17,474 bases of DNA, from the NCBI GenBank assembly GCA_963204845.1, contig CAUJIL010000218.1:1-17474 (forward strand). Direction: 5' to 3'. Under the pieces are notes generated by a model that did no database searches, was not told where the DNA came from, and worked only from the letters and a program-made list of their open reading frames with translations. A program made the translations under genes and the position numbers. The number at the start of each line of letters is the position of its first letter. Position 1 is the first letter of the stretch. Below are positions 7,247 to 15,072 of this stretch, in pieces. Source of the stretch: Pseudomonadota bacterium (lineage in GTDB: Bacteria > Pseudomonadota > Gammaproteobacteria > Pseudomonadales > UBA5518).

Positions 7247-8380
7247 ATGCTCAACAGGACCGCACTGATAGTCGACGACTCGCGTACGGCGTGCCAGGTG
7301 CTGCGCCTGATGCTCGAACGCGAGGACTTCCAGGTCGCCACCTGCACCAGCGCCGAGGAGGCGCTCGAGCACCTCGGCGACCACCGTCCCGGCATCATCT
7401 TCATGGACCACATGATGCCGGGCATGGACGGCTTCCAGGCGGTCAAGGAGATCAAGGCCAATCCGGCCATTGCCGCGATTCCGATCGTGATGTACACCGC
7501 GCGTTCCGGCGATGTGTACGTTGGACAGGCCCATGCGCTCGGGGCCGTGGACATCCTGTCGAAGCCACCCACGCGCGAGAGCCTGCGCGCGGTGTTTCGC
7601 CGCATCGACGAGCGCGGTGCGGAGGCGGAGGCGCTCGAGGTCGTGGCCGAAATGCCGGACGAGACGTCGCCCGAGGCAGAGCCGCCGGCGCTACGCGTGG
7701 AGCCGATCGCGGCGACGTCGGCGCCGACCGGGGCAAGCGAGCGCCCGGCTCCGGCCAGGAAGCCGACAGCGGTGCGTGAACGGCCCGCGTTCGAAGCGCA
7801 GCCGTCACGTGCGCGGGTGCCGTGGTGGGCGGCGCTGGCCTTCGGCGTGCTCGCGTTCGTGGCGGGTGCCCGCGTGGGCGACGATGCGCGCCAGGGCCGC
7901 GCGCAGTTCGAAGCGCTGTCGTGGGCACTGGCCGACGGGGTTCCCTATGCCTTCGGCGAGGCGCCGTTCGGTGGCGAGCGCTTGCGCCGGATCGAGGAAT
8001 TGCTGGGGCACCTGCGCGCGGCAGGCTACCGGGGCGTGGTGCGCGTGCGCGGACACGCGGGGCAGTTCTGCCTGGTCGCCCAGGGTGATGGCTGGGCGGT
8101 CGCCGACCCGGGGTTGCCGATCGAGGAATGCGCGACCATCGGTCTGGATCCGGTGGCGACGCGCCTCGGCAGCGGCCGCCAATCACCGGAGTTCCGCGAG
8201 TTCCTGTGGCGCAGCCCGCTGCTCGGACGCTCGGGTATCCGCCTCCAGGTCGATGCCGCCGGCGACAGTGAGCCGTTGCAGCCGTATCCGGCGCCAGGGC
8301 GCGTGCGCACCGCCGGTGACTGGAACCGCGTGGCGGCCCTCAACAACCGCCTCAGCGTGGAACTCGTCCCGGACGGTTGA
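7247..8380 (+). CDS. Response-regulator receiver protein with transmembrane anchor and unknown C-terminal domain
   Basis: Residues 1 to about 120 form a CheY-like receiver with all key residues: Asp10 and Asp11, phospho-acceptor Asp54 in MDHMMPGMDG, Thr84 in MYTA and Lys106 in LSKPP. Residues 121-190 are an acidic, Ala/Pro-rich linker. One hydrophobic helix follows (about 193-210, from PWWAALAFGV), then about 165 residues with no DNA-binding, GGDEF or other output domain I recognise. With a cytoplasmic receiver the C-terminal domain should lie in the periplasm, and its two cysteines (Cys275, Cys295) could pair there. No histidine kinase is adjacent. The start ATG at 7247 puts the receiver fold at the very N-terminus, although only a weak AGG lies upstream. 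The gene lies 37 bases after the M16 gene and before aceE. The receiver is certain; the output is unknown. Confidence 0.9.
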   Translation: MLNRTALIVDDSRTACQVLRLMLEREDFQVATCTSAEEALEHLGDHRPGIIFMDHMMPGMDGFQAVKEIKANPAIAAIPIVMYTARSGDVYVGQAHALGAVDILSKPPTRESLRAVFRRIDERGAEAEALEVVAEMPDETSPEAEPPALRVEPIAATSAPTGASERPAPARKPTAVRERPAFEAQPSRARVPWWAALAFGVLAFVAGARVGDDARQGRAQFEALSWALADGVPYAFGEAPFGGERLRRIEELLGHLRAAGYRGVVRVRGHAGQFCLVAQGDGWAVADPGLPIEECATIGLDPVATRLGSGRQSPEFREFLWRSPLLGRSGIRLQVDAAGDSEPLQPYPAPGRVRTAGDWNRVAALNNRLSVELVPDG

Positions 8381-8382
8381 GG

Positions 8383-8402
8383 CCGCGCCGCTTGCGGCGC
8401 GG
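8383..8402 (+). terminator. GC-rich hairpin after the receiver gene, possible weak terminator
   Basis: CCGCGCCG (8383-8390), loop CTTG and CGGCGCGG (8395-8402) make a perfect 8-base-pair stem with a stable tetraloop, two bases after the TGA. No U-run follows (GACGGCTCTG), so termination would be inefficient or factor-dependent. Its place between the receiver gene and the aceE promoter supports a transcript-end role. Confidence 0.45.
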
Positions 8403-8425
8403 ACGGCTCTGCGCAACGTCGGCCC

Positions 8426-8454
8426 GTGTCAGGCCCGGCACCTTCGGCTACACT
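8426..8454 (+). promoter_or_regulatory. Putative sigma-70 promoter of aceE-aceF
   Basis: GTGTCA (8426-8431, 4 of 6 matches to the -35 consensus) and TACACT (8449-8454, 4 of 6 matches to the -10 consensus) are separated by 17 bases, in the 139-base gap between the receiver gene and aceE. The predicted leader is about 60 bases. No PdhR-like operator is recognised. The match is moderate. Confidence 0.35.
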
Positions 8455-8519
8455 GCCGCCAGTCCTTTGCCGGTAGAGGGGGTTCGTAGCCCTGCGACCG
8501 GTCCCGTCGAGGAGAGAGC

Positions 8520-11177
8520 ATGCAGCAGCAGGATATGGATCCCGCGGAAACCGGCGAATGGCTCGAGGCGCTGGATTCCGTGGTGCGCAACCGTGGGCGG
8601 GGGCGCGCGGCGTTCCTGCTCAAGCAACTGGCCGACCGCGCGACCGACGCCGGCGTGAAGATGCCGCCAGCGATCACTACGCCGTATCGCAACACGATCC
8701 CGGTCGAAGCCGAGAAGCGCATGCCGGGCGACCTGTTCGTGGACCGGCGCATCCGCTCGCTGATCCGCTGGAACGCGCTGGCGATGGTGATGCGCGCCAA
8801 CGACGACGACGAGGACCTCGGTGGTCATATCGCGACTTTCCTCTCCAGCGCCACGCTCTACGACGTAGGCTTCAACTACTTCTTCCGCGGCAACCGCCCC
8901 GGCAAGCCGGGCGATGTGGTGTTCTTCCAGGGCCACAGTGCGCCGGGCATGTACGCGCGCGCCTACCTCGAGGGACGCATCGACGAGGAGCGGCTCGACA
9001 GCTTCCGCCGTGAAGTCGACGGCCGCGGCCTGTCCTCGTACCCCCACCCGTGGCTGATGCCCGATTTCTGGCAGTTCCCGACGGTCTCGATGGGCCTGGG
9101 TCCGATCCAGGCGATCTACCAGGCGCACGTGATGCGCTACCAGCAGAACCGCGGACTGGTCGACCACGGCGAGCGCAAGGTGTGGGCCTTCGTCGGTGAC
9201 GGCGAATGCGACGAGCCCGAAACGCTGGGCGCGATCGGCATGGCCGGACGCGAGCAACTGGACAACCTGATCTTCGTCGTGAACTGCAACCTGCAGCGCC
9301 TCGACGGCCCCGTGCGTGGCAACGGCAAGATCATCCAGGAACTCGAGGGCATCTTCCGCGGCGCGGGCTGGAACGTGGTCAAGGTGATCTGGGGCCGCCT
9401 GTGGGATCCGCTGTTCGCGCGCGACGAGTCGGGACTACTGCAGAAGCGCATGGACGAGGTCTGCGACGGCGAATACCAGAACTACAAGTTCAACGGTGGC
9501 GCGTACACGCGCGAGCACTTCTTCGGCAAGTACCCCGAGACGCTCGAGTTGGTGAAGGACCTCTCGGACGAGGACATCATGTACCTCAACCGCGGCGGTC
9601 ACGACCCGTACAAGGTCTACGCCGCGTACCACGAGGCCTTCCACCACAAGGGCCAGCCGACCGTGATCCTCGCCAAGACGATCAAGGGCTACGGCATGGG
9701 CACCTCCGGCGAGGCGGCGAACGCGACGCACTCCGTGAAGAAGATGGATCTGGAGAGCCTGAAGAAATTCCGCACGCGCTTCAGCATCCCGCTGCGTGAC
9801 GACGAACTGAAAGCGGTGCCGTACTATCGCCCCGCACCCGACAGCCCCGAGATGCTCTACGTGCGTCAGCGCCGCGAGGCGCTGGGCGGCTACCTGCCGA
9901 GCCGGCACGTGACGGCGGAAAGGCTCCAGGTGCCACCGCTGGACACGCTCGCGGCGCAGCTCAAGGGCAGCGGGCACCGCGAGATCTCGACCACGATGGC
10001 TTTCGTGCGCGTGCTGGCCGCGCTGGTCAAGGCGCCGGGGTTCGGCGAGCGCGTGGTGCCGATCATTCCGGACGAGGCCCGCACCTTCGGCATGGAGGGC
10101 ATGTTCCGCCAGCTCGGGATCTATTCGTCGGTGGGGCAGCGCTACACGCCGCAAGACGCCGGTGGCATCCTCTACTACAAGGAGGATCGCAAGGGGCAGA
10201 TCCTCGAGGAAGGCATCAACGAGGCCGGCGCGATGTCGGCGTGGATCGCCGCGGCCACCTCGTACGCGAACCACGACCTGACGATGGTGCCGTTCTATAT
10301 CTACTACTCGATGTTCGGTTTCCAGCGCGTCGGTGATCTGGCGTGGGCAGCCGGCGACCAGCGCGCGCGCGGTTTCCTGATCGGCGCGACCGCGGGCCGC
10401 ACCACGCTGAACGGCGAAGGACTGCAGCACCAGGACGGACACAGCCACCTGTTGGCGTCGACGATCCCGAACTGCGTCGCCTACGATCCCACGTACGCCT
10501 ACGAGCTCGCCGTGATCGTGCACCACGGGCTGGACCGGATGTACGTCCGGGGCGAGGACCGCTTCTTCTACATCACGACGATGAACGAGAACTACGCGCA
10601 CCCCGAGATGCCGCCCGGGTGCGAGGAAGGCATCGTGCGTGGCATGTATCGCGTGGAGAGCGCGGCGCCCAAGGCGAAGACCGTGGTGCAGCTGATGGGC
10701 TGCGGCGCGATCCTGCGCGAGGTACGTGCGGCGGCGGCGTTGCTGCGCGAGGATTTCGGCGTGGACGCCGACGTGTGGAGCCTGACCAGCATCACCGAGC
10801 TGCGCCGCGACGGCATCGACGCCGAGCGCTGGAACATGCTGCATCCCGCCGCACGCAAGCCGCGCGTGCCGTGGATCACGCAGATGCTTGGCGGCGCGAG
10901 CGGTCCGGTGGTCGCGGCCACCGACTACGTGCGCGCGTGGGCCGACGGTCTGCGGCCGTTCATCCGCCAGCGCTACAGCGTGCTCGGCACCGACGGTTTC
11001 GGGCGCAGCGACACGCGCGCGAAGCTGCGCCACTTCTTCGAGGTGGACCGGCATTTCGTCGTCGTGGCGGCGCTGAAGGCGCTGGCCGACGACGGCAGGA
11101 TTCGCCCCGCGAAGGTGGCCGAGGCGATCGAGCGCTACGGAATCGATGCCGAGAAGCCGAACCCCGCGACGGTGTGA
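8520..11177 (+). CDS. aceE: Pyruvate dehydrogenase E1 component, homodimeric type
   Basis: This 885-residue protein is the length of the single-chain E1 of proteobacterial pyruvate dehydrogenase (887 in E. coli). It decarboxylates pyruvate on thiamine diphosphate and transfers the acetyl group to the lipoyl arms of E2. The ThDP/Mg motif begins with GDGE (226-229) and ends with NCN (255-257). Active-site histidines are visible at His103 (GGHIATFL), His140 (FQGHSAPG) and His404 (NATHSVKKMD), equivalent to E. coli His106, His142 and His407. GAGGAGAG (8509-8516) is a strong ribosome binding site for the ATG at 8520; a second ATG five codons on is less well placed. aceF begins 43 bases after its stop, so the two are one operon. 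No truncation or missing key residue was seen. Confidence 0.98.
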   Translation: MQQQDMDPAETGEWLEALDSVVRNRGRGRAAFLLKQLADRATDAGVKMPPAITTPYRNTIPVEAEKRMPGDLFVDRRIRSLIRWNALAMVMRANDDDEDLGGHIATFLSSATLYDVGFNYFFRGNRPGKPGDVVFFQGHSAPGMYARAYLEGRIDEERLDSFRREVDGRGLSSYPHPWLMPDFWQFPTVSMGLGPIQAIYQAHVMRYQQNRGLVDHGERKVWAFVGDGECDEPETLGAIGMAGREQLDNLIFVVNCNLQRLDGPVRGNGKIIQELEGIFRGAGWNVVKVIWGRLWDPLFARDESGLLQKRMDEVCDGEYQNYKFNGGAYTREHFFGKYPETLELVKDLSDEDIMYLNRGGHDPYKVYAAYHEAFHHKGQPTVILAKTIKGYGMGTSGEAANATHSVKKMDLESLKKFRTRFSIPLRDDELKAVPYYRPAPDSPEMLYVRQRREALGGYLPSRHVTAERLQVPPLDTLAAQLKGSGHREISTTMAFVRVLAALVKAPGFGERVVPIIPDEARTFGMEGMFRQLGIYSSVGQRYTPQDAGGILYYKEDRKGQILEEGINEAGAMSAWIAAATSYANHDLTMVPFYIYYSMFGFQRVGDLAWAAGDQRARGFLIGATAGRTTLNGEGLQHQDGHSHLLASTIPNCVAYDPTYAYELAVIVHHGLDRMYVRGEDRFFYITTMNENYAHPEMPPGCEEGIVRGMYRVESAAPKAKTVVQLMGCGAILREVRAAAALLREDFGVDADVWSLTSITELRRDGIDAERWNMLHPAARKPRVPWITQMLGGASGPVVAATDYVRAWADGLRPFIRQRYSVLGTDGFGRSDTRAKLRHFFEVDRHFVVVAALKALADDGRIRPAKVAEAIERYGIDAEKPNPATV

Positions 11178-11220
11178 ACGGCGTGCTCAGGCGGACTCCC
11201 CGGGAGGCAGGGAAAACAGC

Positions 11221-12930
11221 GTGAAGCAGGTACAGGTGAGAATTCCGGCGCTCGGCAACGCGACGGACGTCGAGGTGATCGAGATCGCCGTCGCGGAAGG
11301 CACGCTGGTCGCGGCCGAGCAGACGCTGCTCACGCTGGAGTCCGACAAGGCCTCGATGGAGGTGCCGGCGCCGGTGGCCGGTACCGTGCGCGGTATCCGC
11401 GTGAAGCTCGGCGATCGCGTGTCCGAGGGCCATGCGATCCTCGTGATCGAGGCCGACGAGACCGACGAGGCCGACGAGACCGACGAGGCGGTCGAAGCCG
11501 AAGCGCCGGCCGTCGCCGTGGCGGAGGAATCCGCCGCGGGGGCTGCTGCGCCCGAGCCCGAGGTGGTGGCTGCCGGCAGTGCCGCTCCGGCTGGCGCGGA
11601 CACCATCGAGTTGCTCGTGCCCGATCTGGGCAACGTGGACGCGGCCGAGGTGATCGAGCTCGCGGTGCGTGCCGGCGAGCGCGTCGCGGAAGGCGCGGCG
11701 CTGATGGTGCTCGAGAGCGACAAGGCCTCGATGGAGGTGCCGGTGCCGGTCACCGGCGAGATCATCGAGATCGCGGTTGCAGTCGGCGACCGCGTCGTCG
11801 CCGGTCAGCGGATCGGCAGCCTGCGCACCGCACACGCCGCACTCCCACCGACGGCGCCGCCGCAGGCGCCGAAAGCTGCCACGCCGCCGGTCGCGGGAAC
11901 GACCGCGGTTCCTGTCGCAGCAGCCGGGAAGGTCGCCGAGGGCGACGCCGGTGCGGCGATCTCGCGCGTGTTCGAGAAGGAACAGCGGCGGCTCGCCGAG
12001 CAGCACCACAGCGCTCCGGCGCCGAGCGCAGCGGCCACGGTCTATGCCGGACCCGCGGTGCGCCAGCTCGCACGCGAACTCGGCGTGGATCTGCCCGCGG
12101 TGCGCGGCAGCGGGCCGAAGGGGAGGGTCCGCAAGGAAGACCTGCGCGTTTACGTGAAGGAGCGGCTCGCCGCGCCCCCGCCGGCGCCGGTGGCGGCGCT
12201 GCCCACCATTCCGGAGGTGGATTTCGCGGCCTTCGGTCCGGTGGAGACGGTGGCGCTGGGCGCAATCCAGAAGGCCACCGTCACCAACATGACGCGCAGC
12301 TGGCTGAACGTGCCGCATGTCACGCAGTTCGATCTGGCGGACGTCGGCGACCTCGAGGATTTCCGCGCCGGCCTGAAGGCCGAGATGCAGGCGCGGGGCA
12401 ACAAGCTCACGCCGCTGCCGTTCGTGCTGCTGGCGGTGGCGCGGACGCTGCGCGAGCACCCGCGGTTCAATGCCTCGCTGGCGCCCGACGGCGCGCAGCT
12501 GGTGCTCAAGCAGTACTGCCATATCGGCATCGCGGTCGATACGCCGCAGGGTCTGGTGGTGCCGGTGCTGCGCGACGTCGACCGCAAGAGCGTGTGGGAC
12601 ATCGCCGCCGAGTCGCGCGAACTCGCCGAGCGTGCGCGCAACCGCAAGCTGAAGCTGGCCGACATGCAGGGCGGCTGCTTCACCGTCTCCAGCCTCGGCA
12701 GCGTCGGCGGCGAGGGCTTCACGCCGATCGTCAACGCGCCCGAGGTCGCGATCCTCGGCGTCTCGAAACTCGCGATCCGTCCGGTGTGGAACGGGCGCGA
12801 GTTCGTGCCGCGCCAGACGCTGCCGTTGTCGCTGTCCTACGATCACCGGGTGGTCAACGGCGCCGATGCCGGCAACTTCCTGACGTTCCTGGTGGGCCTG
12901 CTGGGCGATATCCGCCGCCTGCTGCTCTGA
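11221..12930 (+). CDS. aceF: Pyruvate dehydrogenase E2, dihydrolipoyl acetyltransferase
   Basis: From the GTG at 11221 the product has 569 residues. Two lipoyl domains (about 1-77 and 127-202) have lipoylation lysines Lys43 and Lys168, both in ESDKASMEVP. A peripheral-subunit-binding domain follows (about 274-314, YAGPAVRQLARELG), then the catalytic acetyltransferase domain with His542 in SYDHRVVNGAD. Asn546 stands where many homologues have Asp; Pseudomonas and Azotobacter E2p share this. Linkers are Ala/Pro-rich, except an acidic repeat at residues 79-90. E. coli AceF has three lipoyl domains, so this is a two-domain form. AGGGA (11209-11213) lies 7 bases before the GTG; the upstream in-frame region belongs to aceE. 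It transfers acetyl groups to CoA and forms the complex core. No lpd (E3) gene follows. Confidence 0.97.
   Translation: MKQVQVRIPALGNATDVEVIEIAVAEGTLVAAEQTLLTLESDKASMEVPAPVAGTVRGIRVKLGDRVSEGHAILVIEADETDEADETDEAVEAEAPAVAVAEESAAGAAAPEPEVVAAGSAAPAGADTIELLVPDLGNVDAAEVIELAVRAGERVAEGAALMVLESDKASMEVPVPVTGEIIEIAVAVGDRVVAGQRIGSLRTAHAALPPTAPPQAPKAATPPVAGTTAVPVAAAGKVAEGDAGAAISRVFEKEQRRLAEQHHSAPAPSAAATVYAGPAVRQLARELGVDLPAVRGSGPKGRVRKEDLRVYVKERLAAPPPAPVAALPTIPEVDFAAFGPVETVALGAIQKATVTNMTRSWLNVPHVTQFDLADVGDLEDFRAGLKAEMQARGNKLTPLPFVLLAVARTLREHPRFNASLAPDGAQLVLKQYCHIGIAVDTPQGLVVPVLRDVDRKSVWDIAAESRELAERARNRKLKLADMQGGCFTVSSLGSVGGEGFTPIVNAPEVAILGVSKLAIRPVWNGREFVPRQTLPLSLSYDHRVVNGADAGNFLTFLVGLLGDIRRLLL
11452..11487 (+). 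repeat. In-frame tandem repeat in the aceF interdomain linker
   Basis: Four 9-base units alternate GCCGACGAG and ACCGACGAG, which is two exact 18-base copies. They encode (Ala-Asp-Glu-Thr-Asp-Glu) twice, directly after the first lipoyl domain. The repeat is in frame, so copy-number changes by slippage would only alter linker length. Confidence 0.85.
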
Positions 12931-12979
12931 CGCGCGCGCCGCTCACGCGGGCACCCTGCGGCCGGCGGGGCGGCGCGGC

Positions 12980-12985
12980 TATAAT
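12980..12985 (+). promoter_or_regulatory. Consensus -10 box upstream of fabV
   Basis: A perfect TATAAT lies at 12980-12985, 42 bases before the fabV ATG, in the 97-base gap after aceF. No good -35 box is seen at 17 bases (the site reads TGCGGC), so the promoter is either -10-driven or activator-dependent. Just upstream, CGCGCCGC (12935-12942) and GCGGCGCG (12970-12977) could pair around a 27-base loop and may mark the end of the aceEF transcript. Confidence 0.45.
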
Positions 12986-13027
12986 GCGCGCTCGCAGCGA
13001 CGCCACACCTGACAGGAACGCCACCCG

Positions 13028-14221
13028 ATGATCATCAAGCCCAAGGTCCGCGGATTCATGTGCATCACGGCGCACCCCACCGGTTGCGCGGCCAGCGTGG
13101 CCGGGCAGATCGCGTGGGTGCGCGGGCAGGGTCCGGTGGCGAACGGGCCCAGGCGCGTGCTCGTGCTCGGTGCCTCCACCGGCTACGGCCTCGCCTCGCG
13201 GATCACCGCGGCCTTCGGCTGCGGCGCGGCGACCGTCGGCGTGTTCTTCGAGAAGGAAGGCGCCGAGGGCAAGTGCGGCACGGCCGGCTGGTACAACGCG
13301 GCGGCCTTCCACCGCGAGGCGGCCGCGGCGGGACTCGGCGCCTGGAGCATCAACGGGGACGCCTTCTCGGGCGAGATCAAACAGAAGACGATCGACCTGG
13401 TGCGCCGCGAGCTCGGCCAGGTGGACCTCGTCGTCTACAGCCTGGCGGCGCCGCGGCGCACGCACCCGGTGACCGGCGTCACGCACAAGTCGACGCTGAA
13501 GCCGATCGGCAAGCGGATCGAGGAGCGCACGCTGGATACCGACCGCCGCGAGATCAAGCGCGTGGCGCTCGAGCCGGCGAGCGCGGAGGAGATCGCCGAC
13601 ACGGTGGCCGTGATGGGCGGCGAGGACTGGGAGATGTGGATCGATGCGCTGCTCGGCGCCGGCGTGCTCGCGCCGGGTGCGCGTACCACCGCGTACACCT
13701 ACCTCGGCGACCGCATCACCTGGGATATCTACTGGGAAGGCACGATCGGCGCGGCGAAGAAGGACCTCGACCGCACCGCGCGGCGCCTCGACCAGAAGCT
13801 CGCGCCGCTCGGTGGGAAGGCCTACGTATCGGTGCTGAAGGCCGTGGTCACGCAGGCGAGCTCGGCGATCCCGATCATGCCGCTTTATCTGGCGCTGCTG
13901 TTCCGGGTCATGAAGGCGCGGGGCACGCACGAGGGCTGCATCGAGCAGGTCGACGGGCTGTTCCGCAGCGCGCTGTGCATGGCCTCGCCCGTGGTCGACG
14001 ACACTGGCCGGCTGCGTATGGACGGCAAGGAACTCGACGCGGAGGTGCAGCGCGAGGTCGAACGGTTGTGGCCGCTGGTCGAGACCGACACCATCGACGA
14101 GCTCAGCGATTTCGCGGGCTACCAGCAGGAGTTCCTGCGCCTGTTCGGATTCGGTTTCCCGGGCGTGGATTACGACGCCGACGTCGACCCGGTGGTGCCG
14201 ATCCCGGGCCTCGGCGGCTGA
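13028..14221 (+). CDS. fabV: Enoyl-[acyl-carrier-protein] reductase / trans-2-enoyl-CoA reductase, FabV type
   Basis: This 397-residue protein matches the FabV/TER family of large short-chain-dehydrogenase-like reductases, which complete each fatty-acid elongation cycle by reducing the trans-2-enoyl chain with NADH. The cofactor loop GASTGYG is at 48-54. Glu75 in FFEKEG follows the second strand, where FabV enzymes select NADH over NADPH. The catalytic pair Tyr235 and Lys244 has the Y-x8-K spacing that separates FabV from FabI (Y-x6-K). FabV enzymes are commonly insensitive to triclosan, and that is likely here. The ATG at 13028 is preceded by AGGA with a spacing of about 11 bases. The MBL hydrolase gene begins 17 bases after the stop, so the two are probably cotranscribed. 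No fabI is seen in the window. Confidence 0.97.
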   Translation: MIIKPKVRGFMCITAHPTGCAASVAGQIAWVRGQGPVANGPRRVLVLGASTGYGLASRITAAFGCGAATVGVFFEKEGAEGKCGTAGWYNAAAFHREAAAAGLGAWSINGDAFSGEIKQKTIDLVRRELGQVDLVVYSLAAPRRTHPVTGVTHKSTLKPIGKRIEERTLDTDRREIKRVALEPASAEEIADTVAVMGGEDWEMWIDALLGAGVLAPGARTTAYTYLGDRITWDIYWEGTIGAAKKDLDRTARRLDQKLAPLGGKAYVSVLKAVVTQASSAIPIMPLYLALLFRVMKARGTHEGCIEQVDGLFRSALCMASPVVDDTGRLRMDGKELDAEVQREVERLWPLVETDTIDELSDFAGYQQEFLRLFGFGFPGVDYDADVDPVVPIPGLGG

Positions 14222-14238
14222 GCGAGCGCGACCCGCCG

Positions 14239-15072
14239 ATGATCACGCTCGAGCCCGGCGTGACCAGCGCGCTGTCGTCGCGCGTGCGCCGCATCGTGGC
14301 ACCGAATCCCTCGGTGATGACCGGACCGGGAACCAACACCTACCTGGTCGGTACGCGCGCGATCGCCGTGATCGACCCCGGCCCCGACGAACCCGCGCAC
14401 ATCGATGCCATCCTCGCGGCCGGCGCCGGCCGCATCCGCTGGGTGCTGGTCACGCACACCCACGAGGACCACTCGCCAGCGGCTGCGCGGCTGGCACAGG
14501 AGACGGGCGCCGAACTGCGCGGCGCCCCGGCGCCGGTCGACGATCCGTACCAGGATCACTCGTTCCGGCCCGACGTCGCGTTCGGCTGCGAGCCGCTGCT
14601 GGTCACGGACGAGTTCCGCCTGCGCGCGATCCACACGCCGGGACATGTCGCGAACCACTACTGCGTGCTGCTCGAGGACGAGGGCATGCTGATGACCGGC
14701 GACCACATCATGAACGGCTCCACCGTGGTCATCATCCCGCCGAGCGGTGATATGCACGACTACCTCGAGTCCTTGCGCCACCTGCGCGACCTGCCGCTCG
14801 CCAGCCTCGCGCCGGGACACGGCGAGCTGCTGTCCGAACCGGTGGCGGTGATCGACGGCATCGTCGAGCACCGCCTGCAGCGCGAGCGCAAGGTCGCGCG
14901 CGTGCTCGCGCAACGCGGTGCCGGCACTCTCGACGACCTGGTGCCCCAGGCCTATGACGACGTGCCGAGTTCGATCCACCTGATGGCCAGATACTCGCTG
15001 TGGGCGCACCTGCTGAAGCTCGAGCGCGAGGGCCGCGCCAGCGAGCAGAACGGCGTCTGGTCAGCGCGCTGA
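14239..15072 (+). CDS. MBL-fold metallo-hydrolase, LACTB2-like
   Basis: This 277-residue protein has a complete binuclear zinc site: HTHEDH (His73, His75, Asp77, His78), His136 in HTPGHVANH, Asp155 in TGDHIM and His194 in APGHGE. The early stretch PNPSVMTGPGTNTYLVG and the C-terminal roughly 70-residue winged-helix-like tail resemble the LACTB2 branch of the glyoxalase II-like superfamily, some of which are RNases. The true substrate cannot be told. The ATG at 14239 begins the fold directly; the open frame runs far upstream only as an alternate frame of fabV. Only a weak GAGCG lies upstream, so translation may be coupled to fabV. The 3' end overlaps the convergent gene by 12 bases within a perfect palindrome. 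Confidence 0.93.
   Translation: MITLEPGVTSALSSRVRRIVAPNPSVMTGPGTNTYLVGTRAIAVIDPGPDEPAHIDAILAAGAGRIRWVLVTHTHEDHSPAAARLAQETGAELRGAPAPVDDPYQDHSFRPDVAFGCEPLLVTDEFRLRAIHTPGHVANHYCVLLEDEGMLMTGDHIMNGSTVVIIPPSGDMHDYLESLRHLRDLPLASLAPGHGELLSEPVAVIDGIVEHRLQRERKVARVLAQRGAGTLDDLVPQAYDDVPSSIHLMARYSLWAHLLKLEREGRASEQNGVWSAR
15061..15072. other. 12-base palindrome shared by two convergent stop codons
   Basis: TCAGCGCGCTGA equals its own reverse complement. On the plus strand it encodes Ser-Ala-Arg-stop of the MBL hydrolase; on the minus strand it encodes Ser-Ala-Arg-stop of the TPR-like membrane protein. There is no room for a separate terminator for either gene. Confidence 0.95.

Noticed and set aside
9435..11054. 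Long minus-strand open frame inside aceE
   Set aside because: Antisense shadow of a certain gene; no recognisable protein features.
10960..12846. Long minus-strand open frame across aceE and aceF
   Set aside because: Antisense shadow, with low-complexity His/Arg-rich translation.
12843..12861. Possible loss of the E2 catalytic Asp (HRVVNGAD)
   Set aside because: Asn at this site is known in Pseudomonas and Azotobacter E2p, so it is a normal variant.
13060..14238. N-terminal extension of the MBL hydrolase frame
   Set aside because: It is the alternate frame of fabV; the hydrolase fold starts exactly at the ATG at 14239.
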